This document shows positions 45,643-53,419 of a stretch of 64,000 nt of DNA, in pieces. Under the pieces are notes generated by a model. It was not told the origin of the DNA. It was given only the letters and a program-made list of their open reading frames with translations, and did not search any database. The DNA lies in assembly GCA_021405325.1 (NCBI GenBank), contig QWII01000042.1, positions 88,984-152,983 on the forward strand, written 5' to 3'. Made by a program: the position numbers and the translations under genes. The stretch comes from Caldilinea sp. CFX5. GTDB taxonomy: Bacteria > Chloroflexota > Anaerolineae > Caldilineales > Caldilineaceae. Each line of letters opens with the position of its first letter. Position 1 is the first letter of the stretch.

Positions 45643-46902
45643 TTAATTTTCCCAGAAGGGCGGCTCGTCAAAGTCGGGATAATCGGGCATATCCGCGTCG
45701 TTGTCGAGCAGCGTTTCCGGGTCAATAAAGAGCCGTTCGATCAGTTGTTCTTTGCGTTGCACCTGTTCGGGCAACAAGTAGCCAAATTCCTGCTCCAAGG
45801 TGAGCAATGTTTCCAGTTCCGCCTCCAACAGATGAAAGTCGGTATGGGAAAGCAACTCATCGGTCGATTCGGCCTCCTGGTAACTCTCCAGATAGGCTTC
45901 ATAGGTGGCGCAAGAATCCCCCATCGCTTCGTCGTCTAGATCGTCGTCCCAGAAGGGCAGGTTAGCCATTTCGTAGTCGCGATCATAAACATACTCATGC
46001 TCATGTTCCTGGTCATAGCCTGGTTCGTCATCATACGGCTCCCAAATGGGGGCGTAGGACAACGCTTCTTCGTTGGTGAAGAGACCCTCCGAACTGGAAA
46101 GGTTGGTGGCAAAGTCAACCGCTTCCAGATCCAACGAATAGCCGGCGCCATTGTGAAAGCGCAGCAGGCTATATTGGTGTAACACATAGTGAAAATCATC
46201 GGGGGGCAACGGTTCTTGGAAGAAGCCCCGCCCGATAATGCGCGCCGCCAGTTCCGCCGTGGGGATAGCGGTGCGCGCCCGCCGATCTTCGGCGACAATT
46301 TCTTCAGCCAGCAAGGCCAGTTGGATATTGCGCCCCTGGATGGCATTTAAGTCGCGCATTTCGCGCGGCTGTAACCGAATCCTATACTTGCCGGCCGTGG
46401 CGTCCATGACCTGGATCAGCAGATCGTCACGCCCCTGACAGCCGGCTTCGTCGATCCACTCGGCGAAGGCCGTACCCAAACGTAACGACCAGGTTTTGCG
46501 TTCAATATACGCTTCCGCCTCAATTACCGGGCCGCCAAAGAGTTCAATCGCCAGCTTGCGTTCATCCGGTTGATAGGTCTGAAAAAATTGGGGGAAGAAG
46601 ACCGCATGTTCCAACTCATCCAACATGAGAAAGCCGCGGCGGGCTTCCTCGGCGGTGAGCAGATGGCGAAAGCTATTGCCGTTTAACAACGTGGATAGCC
46701 AGCCATAGGAACTGGGCGCAACCGGCACCGCTTGAAACAACTGTCCGATGGCCCGGTATACGGCACTGCGCGCCCCTTTGGTAATCGGACGCTGATCTTT
46801 AATCTGTGTGAGCAGCGCGTCCACACTCAATGGCTGGGTTGACGAGCTGAGGACCTGGGCAACGCAGGTCATGTAACTAGGATAACGTCCACCATTTGCC
46901 AT
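45643..46902 (-). CDS. Protein with N-terminal winged-helix-like region and very acidic C-terminus, unknown function
   Basis: In this 419-residue protein, residues about 5-70 (SYMTCVAQVLSSSTQPLSVDALLTQI ... ARSAVYRAIGQL) look like a HARE/winged-helix fold. A middle domain with IEAEAYIERKTWSLRLG and RIRLQPREMRDLNAIQGRNI follows. The last 150 residues are rich in Asp/Glu/Tyr (EPYDDEPGYDQEHEHEYVYDRDYE). The acidic tail could mimic nucleic acid or bind basic partners. No catalytic motif was recognised. It is transcribed towards the Cys-rich gene but separated from it by a palindrome. Confidence 0.7.
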   Translation of the reverse strand: MANGGRYPSYMTCVAQVLSSSTQPLSVDALLTQIKDQRPITKGARSAVYRAIGQLFQAVPVAPSSYGWLSTLLNGNSFRHLLTAEEARRGFLMLDELEHAVFFPQFFQTYQPDERKLAIELFGGPVIEAEAYIERKTWSLRLGTAFAEWIDEAGCQGRDDLLIQVMDATAGKYRIRLQPREMRDLNAIQGRNIQLALLAEEIVAEDRRARTAIPTAELAARIIGRGFFQEPLPPDDFHYVLHQYSLLRFHNGAGYSLDLEAVDFATNLSSSEGLFTNEEALSYAPIWEPYDDEPGYDQEHEHEYVYDRDYEMANLPFWDDDLDDEAMGDSCATYEAYLESYQEAESTDELLSHTDFHLLEAELETLLTLEQEFGYLLPEQVQRKEQLIERLFIDPETLLDNDADMPDYPDFDEPPFWEN

Positions 46903-47389
46903 ACGAACACCTACTTTCGCACAAGTCTATCTTAAGAGCCTATATTATCGCGCACTCGCAAGCAATTGTCTACTGAGAAAATGCCTGGATTTACGATCAA
47001 AAGGCTGTCAACTGAGTCAATAACTTACGCTGCCTGAATATACTCAACAATCAGTAGTCCACAGTCGCGAAGTCGCTTAGTCCAGCGGCCGTCTAGGGAG
47101 AGCCGCGGCTGCGTTGCGGTCTACTGACAAGGGTTGTTGAGGCTTCGCTGTAAGCCGCGCCCAGCGGGCGCCCGCGGCTAGACGCGAACATTTGTCAAAA
47201 CTAACCAACTAACCAACTCTGCTCTATTCAATTGTGCGTTACCGGCACAAACAGTAATTGCATTTTTCAACAATCTTTTGATTGATCTTTCTGTAACAAT
47301 GATACATAATTTGTCCCAATTATCAATTACAATTAGCTTTCAATCTTGATGACTATCCCCTGCTGTTTGCACTTTTTTGGGAAATCACG
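46903..47389. other. Intergenic region with imperfect palindromes and a thrC promoter
   Basis: No credible gene is seen. At 47043-47140 TCAACAATCAGTAG faces CTACTGACAAGGGTTGTTGA, and GTCTAGG/CCGCGGC modules face GCGGCTAGAC up to 47190. Two GGTT-family half-sites (AACTAACCAACTAACCAACT) lie near 47197-47216. The last 170 bp are AT-rich and carry the promoter for thrC. Confidence 0.5.
47282..47310 (+). promoter_or_regulatory. Possible sigma-70 promoter for thrC
   Basis: TTGATC (47282-47287), a 17-nt spacer and CATAAT (47305-47310) lie about 80 nt upstream of the threonine synthase ATG. Confidence 0.4.
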
Positions 47390-48790
47390 ATGACCGCTTC
47401 ACTCAACTCAACCAAGGCGCCAACCGCGCCTTATGTGGCTTCGCTCACCTGTCTCCGCTGTGGCGCCGTTTATCCGGCAGCCACCGCGCCCCGTTATGTT
47501 TGCAACTGTCGGCCCAATGTCGGCAGCGATTTGGGCACGCTTGATGTTCAGTATGATTACGACGCCATCCGTCAGGCCGTGACGCCGGCGCAACTTGTGG
47601 CCGATCCTGAACGTTCGCTTGGCCGCTACTGGCCGTTGCTGCCCATTGCGGATCGTCGCCTATTGCCGTCGTTGGCCGTCGGCAATACACCGTTAGTGCA
47701 ATGTGAGCGCTTGGGGGCTGCGCTGGGGCTGCGCAGACTTTTCGTCAAAGACGATGGCCGCAATCCCAGCAGTTCCCTCAAGGATCGCGCCTCGGCCATT
47801 GCCGTCGCCCGCACCCGCCAACTGGGCATTCCGGTCGTGGCCACGGCCAGCACCGGCAATGCCGCCGCCGCCCTCGCCAGCCAGTGTGCTGCTGTCGGCC
47901 AGCCCAATGTCATCTTCGTCCCCAAAACCGCGCCACAGGCCAAGCTTGCCCAGTTGTTGGTCTACGGCAGTCGAGTATTGGCAATTGACGGAAGCTATGA
48001 TCGGGCGTTTGATCTCTGTATTGAAGCATGTCACACCTTCGGCTGGTATAACCGCAACACCGGTTACAATCCCTATATGACCGAGGGGAAGAAGACAGCG
48101 GCCTTGGAAATGGCGGAACAGTTGGGAATTTTGGATTTTGGCGGGAGCCCCGCGGGCGCGATTTTAGATTCGTCGTCAACAGCCGATGAACAATCCAAAA
48201 TCCAAAGCTTGCCCTGTAAGGATCCAAACTCTAAACTCTTTAAAGCGCCTGACGCTGTCTTTGTTTCGGTTGGCGACGGTTGTATCATCGGTGGCGTCCA
48301 TAAAGGGTTCAAGGATTTATTGGCGCTGGGGTGGATCGATAAGATGCCGCGCCTTTACGGCGTGCAATCAACGCAGAGTGCGGCGTTGGTTGACGCCTGG
48401 CGGCGCGATCTGGACGTGCCCGAGCCGGTAAACGCCACAACACGAGCAGATAGTATCAGTGTCAATGCCCCGCGTGATCCGGTCAAAGCCTTAAACGCCG
48501 TGCGCCGGAGCAATGGCGCCTTTCTGGCGGTTTCCGATGAAGCAATCTTGCAAGCCATTCTCCCTTTGGCGCGATTGGGCGCCATCTTTGCCGAGCCGGC
48601 CGGCGCCACGGCCTATGCCGGTTTAGTCGCCGCTGTACAACAAAAACTGGTGCAACCGGACGAAACCATTGTTGTCCTCAATACCGGCAGCGGGCTCAAA
48701 GATGTGCCGGCGGCCATCAGCGTGACCGGCGGCGTCACCGTCATCCCGCCAACGCTGGACGCGGTCTTTGCTGCGACAAAAGACGTATGA
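47390..48790 (+). CDS. thrC: Threonine synthase with an in-frame repeat-derived insertion
   Basis: This 466-residue PLP enzyme converts O-phosphohomoserine to threonine. The N-terminus has a Cys cluster (LTCLRCGAVYP, YVCNC) as in many threonine synthases. PLP-binding Lys131 is in SSSLKDRAS, and the phosphate loop is ASTGNAAAALAS. Between MAEQLG and PDAVFVSVGDGCI an extra stretch of about 35 residues (GGSPAGAILDSSSTADEQSK...) is encoded by a palindromic AT-rich sequence (48128-48240) unlike the rest of the gene. The frame is preserved on both sides, so the enzyme may still work. It stands alone with its own upstream promoter-like sequence. Confidence 0.9.
   Translation: MTASLNSTKAPTAPYVASLTCLRCGAVYPAATAPRYVCNCRPNVGSDLGTLDVQYDYDAIRQAVTPAQLVADPERSLGRYWPLLPIADRRLLPSLAVGNTPLVQCERLGAALGLRRLFVKDDGRNPSSSLKDRASAIAVARTRQLGIPVVATASTGNAAAALASQCAAVGQPNVIFVPKTAPQAKLAQLLVYGSRVLAIDGSYDRAFDLCIEACHTFGWYNRNTGYNPYMTEGKKTAALEMAEQLGILDFGGSPAGAILDSSSTADEQSKIQSLPCKDPNSKLFKAPDAVFVSVGDGCIIGGVHKGFKDLLALGWIDKMPRLYGVQSTQSAALVDAWRRDLDVPEPVNATTRADSISVNAPRDPVKALNAVRRSNGAFLAVSDEAILQAILPLARLGAIFAEPAGATAYAGLVAAVQQKLVQPDETIVVLNTGSGLKDVPAAISVTGGVTVIPPTLDAVFAATKDV
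48130..48206. repeat. Palindromic element inserted in thrC
   Basis: TTTGGATTTTGG (48130-48141) and its inverted copy CCAAAATCCAAA (48195-48206) bracket GC- and AT-rich modules including CGATTTTAGATT. It is in frame inside the threonine synthase gene. Confidence 0.75.
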
Positions 48791-48895
48791 GCCATACGAT
48801 AAAAGACGTAGAAATAGTCAAAAAAGTTCCGCATCCAAATCCCGCCCCGTATGGATGCTTGAGTTTAGGGAAGATAACTAACTATACAATCCCTG

Positions 48896-48958
48896 CCCGC
48901 TCGCAGCCGGTCCGTGACCGGCGCACGGTACGCCGGTCACGGACCGGCTGCGAGCGGG
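48896..48958. terminator. CCGGTC-family hairpin, 28-bp perfect arms
   Basis: 48896-48923 and 48931-48958 are perfect inverted copies with a 7-nt loop, located 105 bp after thrC. It is the most perfect member of this family in the window and may serve as a transcript end or as a mobile hairpin. Confidence 0.8.
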
Positions 48959-49007
48959 TTTAGGAGTGACGACAACTAACGAATAGAAGCTTCTGAACCT
49001 GTACAGC

Positions 49008-49036
49008 TTGACGCCAATCTGTTCCAGGCATACACT
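49008..49036 (+). promoter_or_regulatory. Predicted promoter for the cysteine-synthase-like gene
   Basis: TTGACG (49008-49013), a 17-nt spacer and TACACT (49031-49036) lie about 57 nt upstream of the ATG at 49093. Confidence 0.45.
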
Positions 49037-49092
49037 TACGCAACTATAGCTGTGTCATCATCTAGCCCATGTCATAAAGGAACTGACCAACC

Positions 49093-50472
49093 ATGAGCAA
49101 AGCAATCATCCCTGGCCCCACGTATGCCGAAATGCGCAACCCGCTGCTTTTGCCGGCGAGCGTGCAGGCCGCGGCCCAAGCGGCGCGCGCGGAAGAAACC
49201 CGTCCTGCCAATCTCTTTAACATCAACTGGAAGAACACCGGCGACCGCGTCGAAAAGGTGGTGTTGCCCAAAGCGTTAACCGGCGTGCAGGCCAACATCA
49301 TTGTGCTGAGCGGGCGCACCTTCCCCAGCGGCAGCATGAAGGTCGGCCCCGCCTACGCCACCCTGGCCGAAGCCGAAGCCCTACAGAAGTTGCGCCCCGG
49401 CGACCGCACGGTCATCGGCCCCAGCACCGGCAATTTTGGCATCGGCACGGCCTACATCGGTTTGCTGAAGGGCTATCACGCCATTGTCGTCATGCCCGAC
49501 AACATGAGCCAGGAGCGCTACGAACGCATCCGTAACTATGAAGGCGCCCTCGATCTCACCCCGGGCACCGAGTCGGATGTGATCCTGACGTTGGAACGCA
49601 CCCATAACGAGTATGTCGCCAAGCCGGAGAAGTATGTGGTGCTGGCGCAATTTGAACTGCTGCCCAACTATCGCTTCCATCGCCATGTCACCGGCGACGC
49701 CGTGGTGCAGGCCGCCAAGGGCATCGGCAATGGACGGGTGGCCGCTTTTGTCAGCGCACCGGGCAGCGCCGGCACCCTGGCTGCCGGCGACCACATGAAG
49801 GCGCTCTGGCCGGACAGCAAAATTGTGGCGTTGGAGCCGCGCCAGTGCAGCACGCTCTACAACGGCGGTCAGGGCCAACACCGCATTGAAGGCATCGGTG
49901 ACAAGATGGTGACGCTGATCCACAATGTCTTTAACACTGACCTACTTATGTTGATCCATGACGAAGACACGGTGCGCGGCATGGAGGTGATCCAGTCCGG
50001 CACGCACATTTTGGTGGATCGCCTGGGCGTCCCCAGCGCCGATGGTTGCAATCTCTTCGGCAAATTTGGCCCCAGTTGCATTTGCAACATTATCGGCGCC
50101 ATCAAGACGGCCAAGCATTTGGGGCTGGGGCCGGAGGACAATGTCGTCACCATCGCCACCGATTCCTATGACCGCTATCCATCGGTCAGTCAGGCTCTTT
50201 ACGAGCGCAATGGCGGCAAACCCGATGATGAACAGCTTGAACTCTGGGCCAAGAGCGTCTTCCTCGGCGCCAGCTTGGGCGAAGTGGTCGATCTCACCCA
50301 ACCGGGCCAACAACAACGCCTGCACCGGATGAAAGCCGACCTCTGGACCCGCTTCGGTTACAGCGCCGCTTATATCCGCAAGATGGCCGACCAAGCGTTT
50401 TGGGATGCCGAGTATGCCAAGATCAAGGAGATCGACCCGCTGATTGAGGAGACGCGTGGGCAGATTGGGTGA
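49093..50472 (+). CDS. PLP-dependent cysteine synthase-family enzyme
   Basis: The 459-residue protein belongs to the fold-type II PLP family. Lys83 in SGSMKVGPAY is the Schiff-base residue, the phosphate/substrate loop is PSTGNFGIGTA, and SAPGSAGTLAAGD is the glycine-rich PLP-phosphate loop. Relatives include cysteine synthase and cystathionine beta-synthase, but this form is longer than typical CysK (about 310 residues) because of extra N- and C-terminal regions. AAAGGAAC precedes the ATG. The substrate is not predictable; amino-acid metabolism is likely, as for its thrC neighbour. Confidence 0.85.
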   Translation: MSKAIIPGPTYAEMRNPLLLPASVQAAAQAARAEETRPANLFNINWKNTGDRVEKVVLPKALTGVQANIIVLSGRTFPSGSMKVGPAYATLAEAEALQKLRPGDRTVIGPSTGNFGIGTAYIGLLKGYHAIVVMPDNMSQERYERIRNYEGALDLTPGTESDVILTLERTHNEYVAKPEKYVVLAQFELLPNYRFHRHVTGDAVVQAAKGIGNGRVAAFVSAPGSAGTLAAGDHMKALWPDSKIVALEPRQCSTLYNGGQGQHRIEGIGDKMVTLIHNVFNTDLLMLIHDEDTVRGMEVIQSGTHILVDRLGVPSADGCNLFGKFGPSCICNIIGAIKTAKHLGLGPEDNVVTIATDSYDRYPSVSQALYERNGGKPDDEQLELWAKSVFLGASLGEVVDLTQPGQQQRLHRMKADLWTRFGYSAAYIRKMADQAFWDAEYAKIKEIDPLIEETRGQIG

Positions 50473-50496
50473 TGCCATCATCAATAATAATTAATT

Positions 50497-50527
50497 GAAC
50501 ATTGAGAATTAATAATTCTTAATGTTC
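50497..50527. terminator. AT-rich hairpin after the cysteine-synthase-like gene
   Basis: GAACATTGAGAATTA and TAATTCTTAATGTTC form a 15-bp stem with one mismatch and a 1-nt loop, 24 bp after the stop codon. No U-run follows, so function is uncertain. Confidence 0.4.
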
Positions 50528-50561
50528 TAGCATTGGGGATGGTTCGGTCAGGGAGAGGCGT

Positions 50562-51011
50562 ATGCGGCTGGCGGTCGATGCGGTGGTTGAACATGCGGGA
50601 CAGCTTTTGCTCATTGAGTACGATGACGTCCGGCTGGGCCGCCACTGGGGCTTACCGGGGGGCGGCGTGGAAGCGGGGGAACGAATTCATGATGCCCTGC
50701 GGCGCGAGGTGTTGGAAGAGACCGGCGCCCAGGTGGTGGTCGGGCGTCTTTTGCTGGTCAACGAGTTTGACCCCGCCGGTGACGGTGGGCGTTATACCGA
50801 CGATCATGAGTTGCGGCTGGTCTTCCATTGCACCCTGGTGGATAACCGTGACCTGATTGCGCCGTCGATCCCTGATCCCGATCAGATCGGGGTCAGCTGG
50901 GTGGCGCTGGCTGATTTGCGCCAGGTGTCGTTCTTCCCACAAATTGCCGACCGCTTATATTACAGCCTGACAAGCGGGGCTGGTGGAGATCTCTTTAACA
51001 CAAAGTTATAA
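50562..51011 (+). CDS. Nudix hydrolase
   Basis: This 149-residue protein contains a complete Nudix box (GX5EX7REUXEEXGU) at residues 34-56: GGVEAGERIHDALRREVLEE followed by TGAQ. It is expected to hydrolyse nucleoside diphosphates linked to another moiety, using Mg. The start ATG 50562 follows GGGAGAGG. The neighbouring small protein and GNAT genes may form a short operon with it. Confidence 0.9.
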   Translation: MRLAVDAVVEHAGQLLLIEYDDVRLGRHWGLPGGGVEAGERIHDALRREVLEETGAQVVVGRLLLVNEFDPAGDGGRYTDDHELRLVFHCTLVDNRDLIAPSIPDPDQIGVSWVALADLRQVSFFPQIADRLYYSLTSGAGGDLFNTKL

Positions 51012-51039
51012 CTTTCGCTGTTTGGTGTGCTGGATATTT

Positions 51040-51270
51040 ATGACCATTGAAACGCAGATCCTTGCTGCACTGACACATTGTGCGTTGCCGTCACCGGTTA
51101 CTTCGACCGATCTGGTGCAGCTTCAGGAACGAGTTTATCAACTCCGCAGCGGCCTTGAACACTTTTTCATCAAGTGGGTTGCTGACGATGATGCCAAGGG
51201 GTTGCGGGAATTGGCGATAAATAAGGAGGTGCATAATGATCATGACAACCGACCGCCTGACCCTCCGTGA
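51040..51270 (+). CDS. Small hypothetical protein
   Basis: This reading frame of 76 residues starts MTIETQILAALTH and contains a helical LVQLQERVYQLRSGLEHFFIKW segment. Its end overlaps the following GNAT gene by 35 bp and contains that gene's ribosome site (AAGGAGG). The ribosome site before its own ATG is weak. It could be a real co-translated small protein or a chance frame; no family was recognised. Confidence 0.4.
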   Translation: MTIETQILAALTHCALPSPVTSTDLVQLQERVYQLRSGLEHFFIKWVADDDAKGLRELAINKEVHNDHDNRPPDPP

Positions 51271-51787
51271 ATTTGTTGCTGACGACTGGCTGGCTGTGTT
51301 GGCTTACCAAGCGGACCCGCGTTATCTGCGCTATTACGCCTGGACGGGACGCACACCGGCGGAAGTGCAGGAATTTGTCGGTTGGTTTCTGGCCGATCAA
51401 CAAGCTGCGCCGCGGTTGTGCCGCCAACTGGCCGTCACCCTCACCGCTACGGGGGAATTGATCGGCAATTGCGGCATCCGTCTCAAAACAGCCGACGCCA
51501 TTGCGGGCGACATCGGCTACGAACTGGCGCCTGACCACTGGGGCCACGGCTATGCCACCGAAGCGGCCACGGCGATGGTGGCCTATGGCTTTACTGCCCT
51601 GAAGTTGCACCGTATCTGGGCCGAGTGTGTGGCCGACAATACGGGTTCCGTGCGCGTGTTGACCAAAGTGGGGATGCAACTGGAAGGGCGGTTGCGTGAG
51701 AACGAATACTACAAAGGGCGCTATTGGGACACCCTCCTGTTTGGTCTGCTGGTTGATGAGTGGCATGGCCAGCAACGATCAGGATAA
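51236..51787 (+). CDS. GNAT-family N-acetyltransferase (RimJ/RimL-like)
   Basis: The 183-residue protein starts MIMTTDRLTLREFVADDW. It has IGYELAPDHWGHGYATEAATAMVAYGF, the acetyl-CoA binding motif A, then LHRIWAECVADNTGSVRVLTKVGMQLEGRLREN. This is typical of RimJ/RimL-type acetyltransferases acting on ribosomal protein N-termini or small amines. A strong AAGGAGG lies upstream. An insert-like palindromic element begins directly after the stop codon. Confidence 0.92.
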   Translation: MIMTTDRLTLREFVADDWLAVLAYQADPRYLRYYAWTGRTPAEVQEFVGWFLADQQAAPRLCRQLAVTLTATGELIGNCGIRLKTADAIAGDIGYELAPDHWGHGYATEAATAMVAYGFTALKLHRIWAECVADNTGSVRVLTKVGMQLEGRLRENEYYKGRYWDTLLFGLLVDEWHGQQRSG

Positions 51788-51977
51788 GTAGGTGCGGTTT
51801 GCAATCCACGCCTATCAAGTGAAGGGTTTCCAGAAAAACCTATAGACTCGCTTGTCACCCTGAAAGGGCCTCTAGGGTATTGCGACCTGGAGACCCTTTC
51901 AGGGTGACAGACTACCCTTCCCACACCTGGGAAAACTGTAAGCGCATCTACAGCAAACCGGGGCAAACCGCACCTAC
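51788..51977. repeat. MITE-like element with 15-bp terminal inverted repeats
   Basis: GTAGGTGCGGTTTGC at 51788-51802 is matched by its exact reverse complement at 51963-51977. A nested perfect 16-bp hairpin pairs 51853-51868 (TGTCACCCTGAAAGGG) with 51894-51909. It begins right after the GNAT stop codon and ends 25 bp before a -10 box. Confidence 0.75.
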
Positions 51978-52007
51978 TTGCTACACATTGTTGCGATCTG
52001 GTATAAT
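51978..52007 (+). promoter_or_regulatory. Extended -10 promoter for the beta-lactamase-family gene
   Basis: TTGCTA (51978-51983), an 18-nt spacer and consensus TATAAT (52002-52007) preceded by TGG, about 47 nt upstream of the ATG. The -35 box abuts the palindromic element. Confidence 0.6.
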
Positions 52008-52053
52008 CCCTGCTACTCTATCGCCTCCCCAATTAACAAACAAGGAAACCACT

Positions 52054-53307
52054 ATGAAACCAACACTCGTCGCTCCGGAAGAAGTGGGCTTTAGTGCGAC
52101 TCGCCTGGCGCGCATTCGTCCCGCTATGCAAAAGTATGTTGATCAAGGCCAGATCGCCGGCATCAGCACCCTGATCGCCCGGCGCGGGAAGGTGTTTTAC
52201 CGCGATCAGGTCGGTCTGATGGACAAGGCGACCAACACGCCCATGCGTGAGGACGCCATCTTCCGCATCTACTCGATGACCAAGCCGATCATCTGCACGG
52301 CGCTAATGACCCTTTATGAAGAAGGCAAGTTTCATCTCTTTGACCCGGTTGCCAAATATATTCCCGCCTTTGGCGCCGTCCAGGTGTTGGAAAGTGACAC
52401 GTCCGGTGGCCAAAAAACGGTCGATCCCGTGCGCCCCATGACTGTGCGTGATCTCTTCATGCACACCGCCGGCCTCACCTATGATTTCCTGGCCGATTCA
52501 CCGGTTGGTGAACTCTACCGGGAAGCGCGCCTAGGGAATAACACCGAACGCACGCTGGAAGAAATGATCCTGGACCTGGCGCGGCTGCCCCTGGCCTATC
52601 AACCGGGCAGCCGCTGGCACTACAGCCTTTCGATTGATGTGCTGGCCTATCTGATTGAGGTTTTGTCCGGGCAACCGCTGCGCGATTTCCTCAAGAGCCG
52701 CTTCTTTGCTCCACTGGGCATGACTGACACCGACTTTGGTGTGCCGGCTAACAAGCAAGATCGGCTCGTTACGATGTACGGGCTACCTGATCTGATGAGC
52801 GTCGGCATGACCTTGCCCAAGTTGGCGGAAGCATGGCTGAGCGGCTATAACGAACAGATCGATGTCTCTACCACCTATCCGGCGGATCGCCCGGAACACT
52901 TCGCCCGCGGTGGTCATGGCCTCTTTTCTACCGTGGACGATTATCTGCGCTTTACCCAGATGCTACTCAACGGCGGCACACTCGACGGTGAGCGTATTTT
53001 GGGGCGCAAGATTGTCGAGTTGATGCACACCAACCATCTACCGCCACTGTTGCTGCCCTATGACATTGGCGGTATTCCTTGGGCCGGTTATGGCTTTGGC
53101 TTGGGGTCGCGTGTTTTGCTCAATCTGGCCGATTCCGCCGTGCCTGGTTCCGTCGGTGAATTTGGCTGGTCCGGCGCTGCCAAAACTTACTACTGGATCG
53201 ATCCGCAAGAACAGCTCATCGGCATCCTGATGTCGCAATATATGATGGGCTTCGAGGTGCCGGAGAAGGATTTGCAGTTGCTGACCTATCAGGCGTTGGT
53301 GGATTAG
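52054..53307 (+). CDS. Beta-lactamase-family serine hydrolase (class C-like)
   Basis: I place the start at ATG 52054 (AAGGAAA upstream); the open frame upstream crosses the palindromic element and promoter. In this 417-residue protein, SxxK is SMTK (Ser74, Lys77) and the YxN-like motif is HYSLSIDVL. GGHGLFSTVDDYLRFTQMLL is typical of family S12 penicillin-binding-protein/esterase-like proteins. No signal peptide is evident. Such proteins act as esterases, D-amino-acid peptidases or lactamases; which one is unknown. Confidence 0.88.
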   Translation: MKPTLVAPEEVGFSATRLARIRPAMQKYVDQGQIAGISTLIARRGKVFYRDQVGLMDKATNTPMREDAIFRIYSMTKPIICTALMTLYEEGKFHLFDPVAKYIPAFGAVQVLESDTSGGQKTVDPVRPMTVRDLFMHTAGLTYDFLADSPVGELYREARLGNNTERTLEEMILDLARLPLAYQPGSRWHYSLSIDVLAYLIEVLSGQPLRDFLKSRFFAPLGMTDTDFGVPANKQDRLVTMYGLPDLMSVGMTLPKLAEAWLSGYNEQIDVSTTYPADRPEHFARGGHGLFSTVDDYLRFTQMLLNGGTLDGERILGRKIVELMHTNHLPPLLLPYDIGGIPWAGYGFGLGSRVLLNLADSAVPGSVGEFGWSGAAKTYYWIDPQEQLIGILMSQYMMGFEVPEKDLQLLTYQALVD

Positions 53308-53311
53308 CAGA

Positions 53312-53417
53312 GTAAGACAGAAAGACAAGAAGACAAGAAGAGGGGGAGAGGGGAGACACGAGATTGTCGTTGTCTTCTTGTCTTCTTGTCTTCTTGTCTT
53401 CTTGTCTTCTTGTCTCT
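53312..53417. repeat. AAGACAAG/CTTCTTGT octamer palindromic array
   Basis: AAGACAAGAAGACAAGAAG on the left faces several direct CTTCTTGT copies on the right, with a GGGGAGAGGGGAG centre. The same octamer is found in frame in the PKS gene at 25466-25512. It lies between convergent genes. Confidence 0.8.
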
Positions 53418-53419
53418 GC

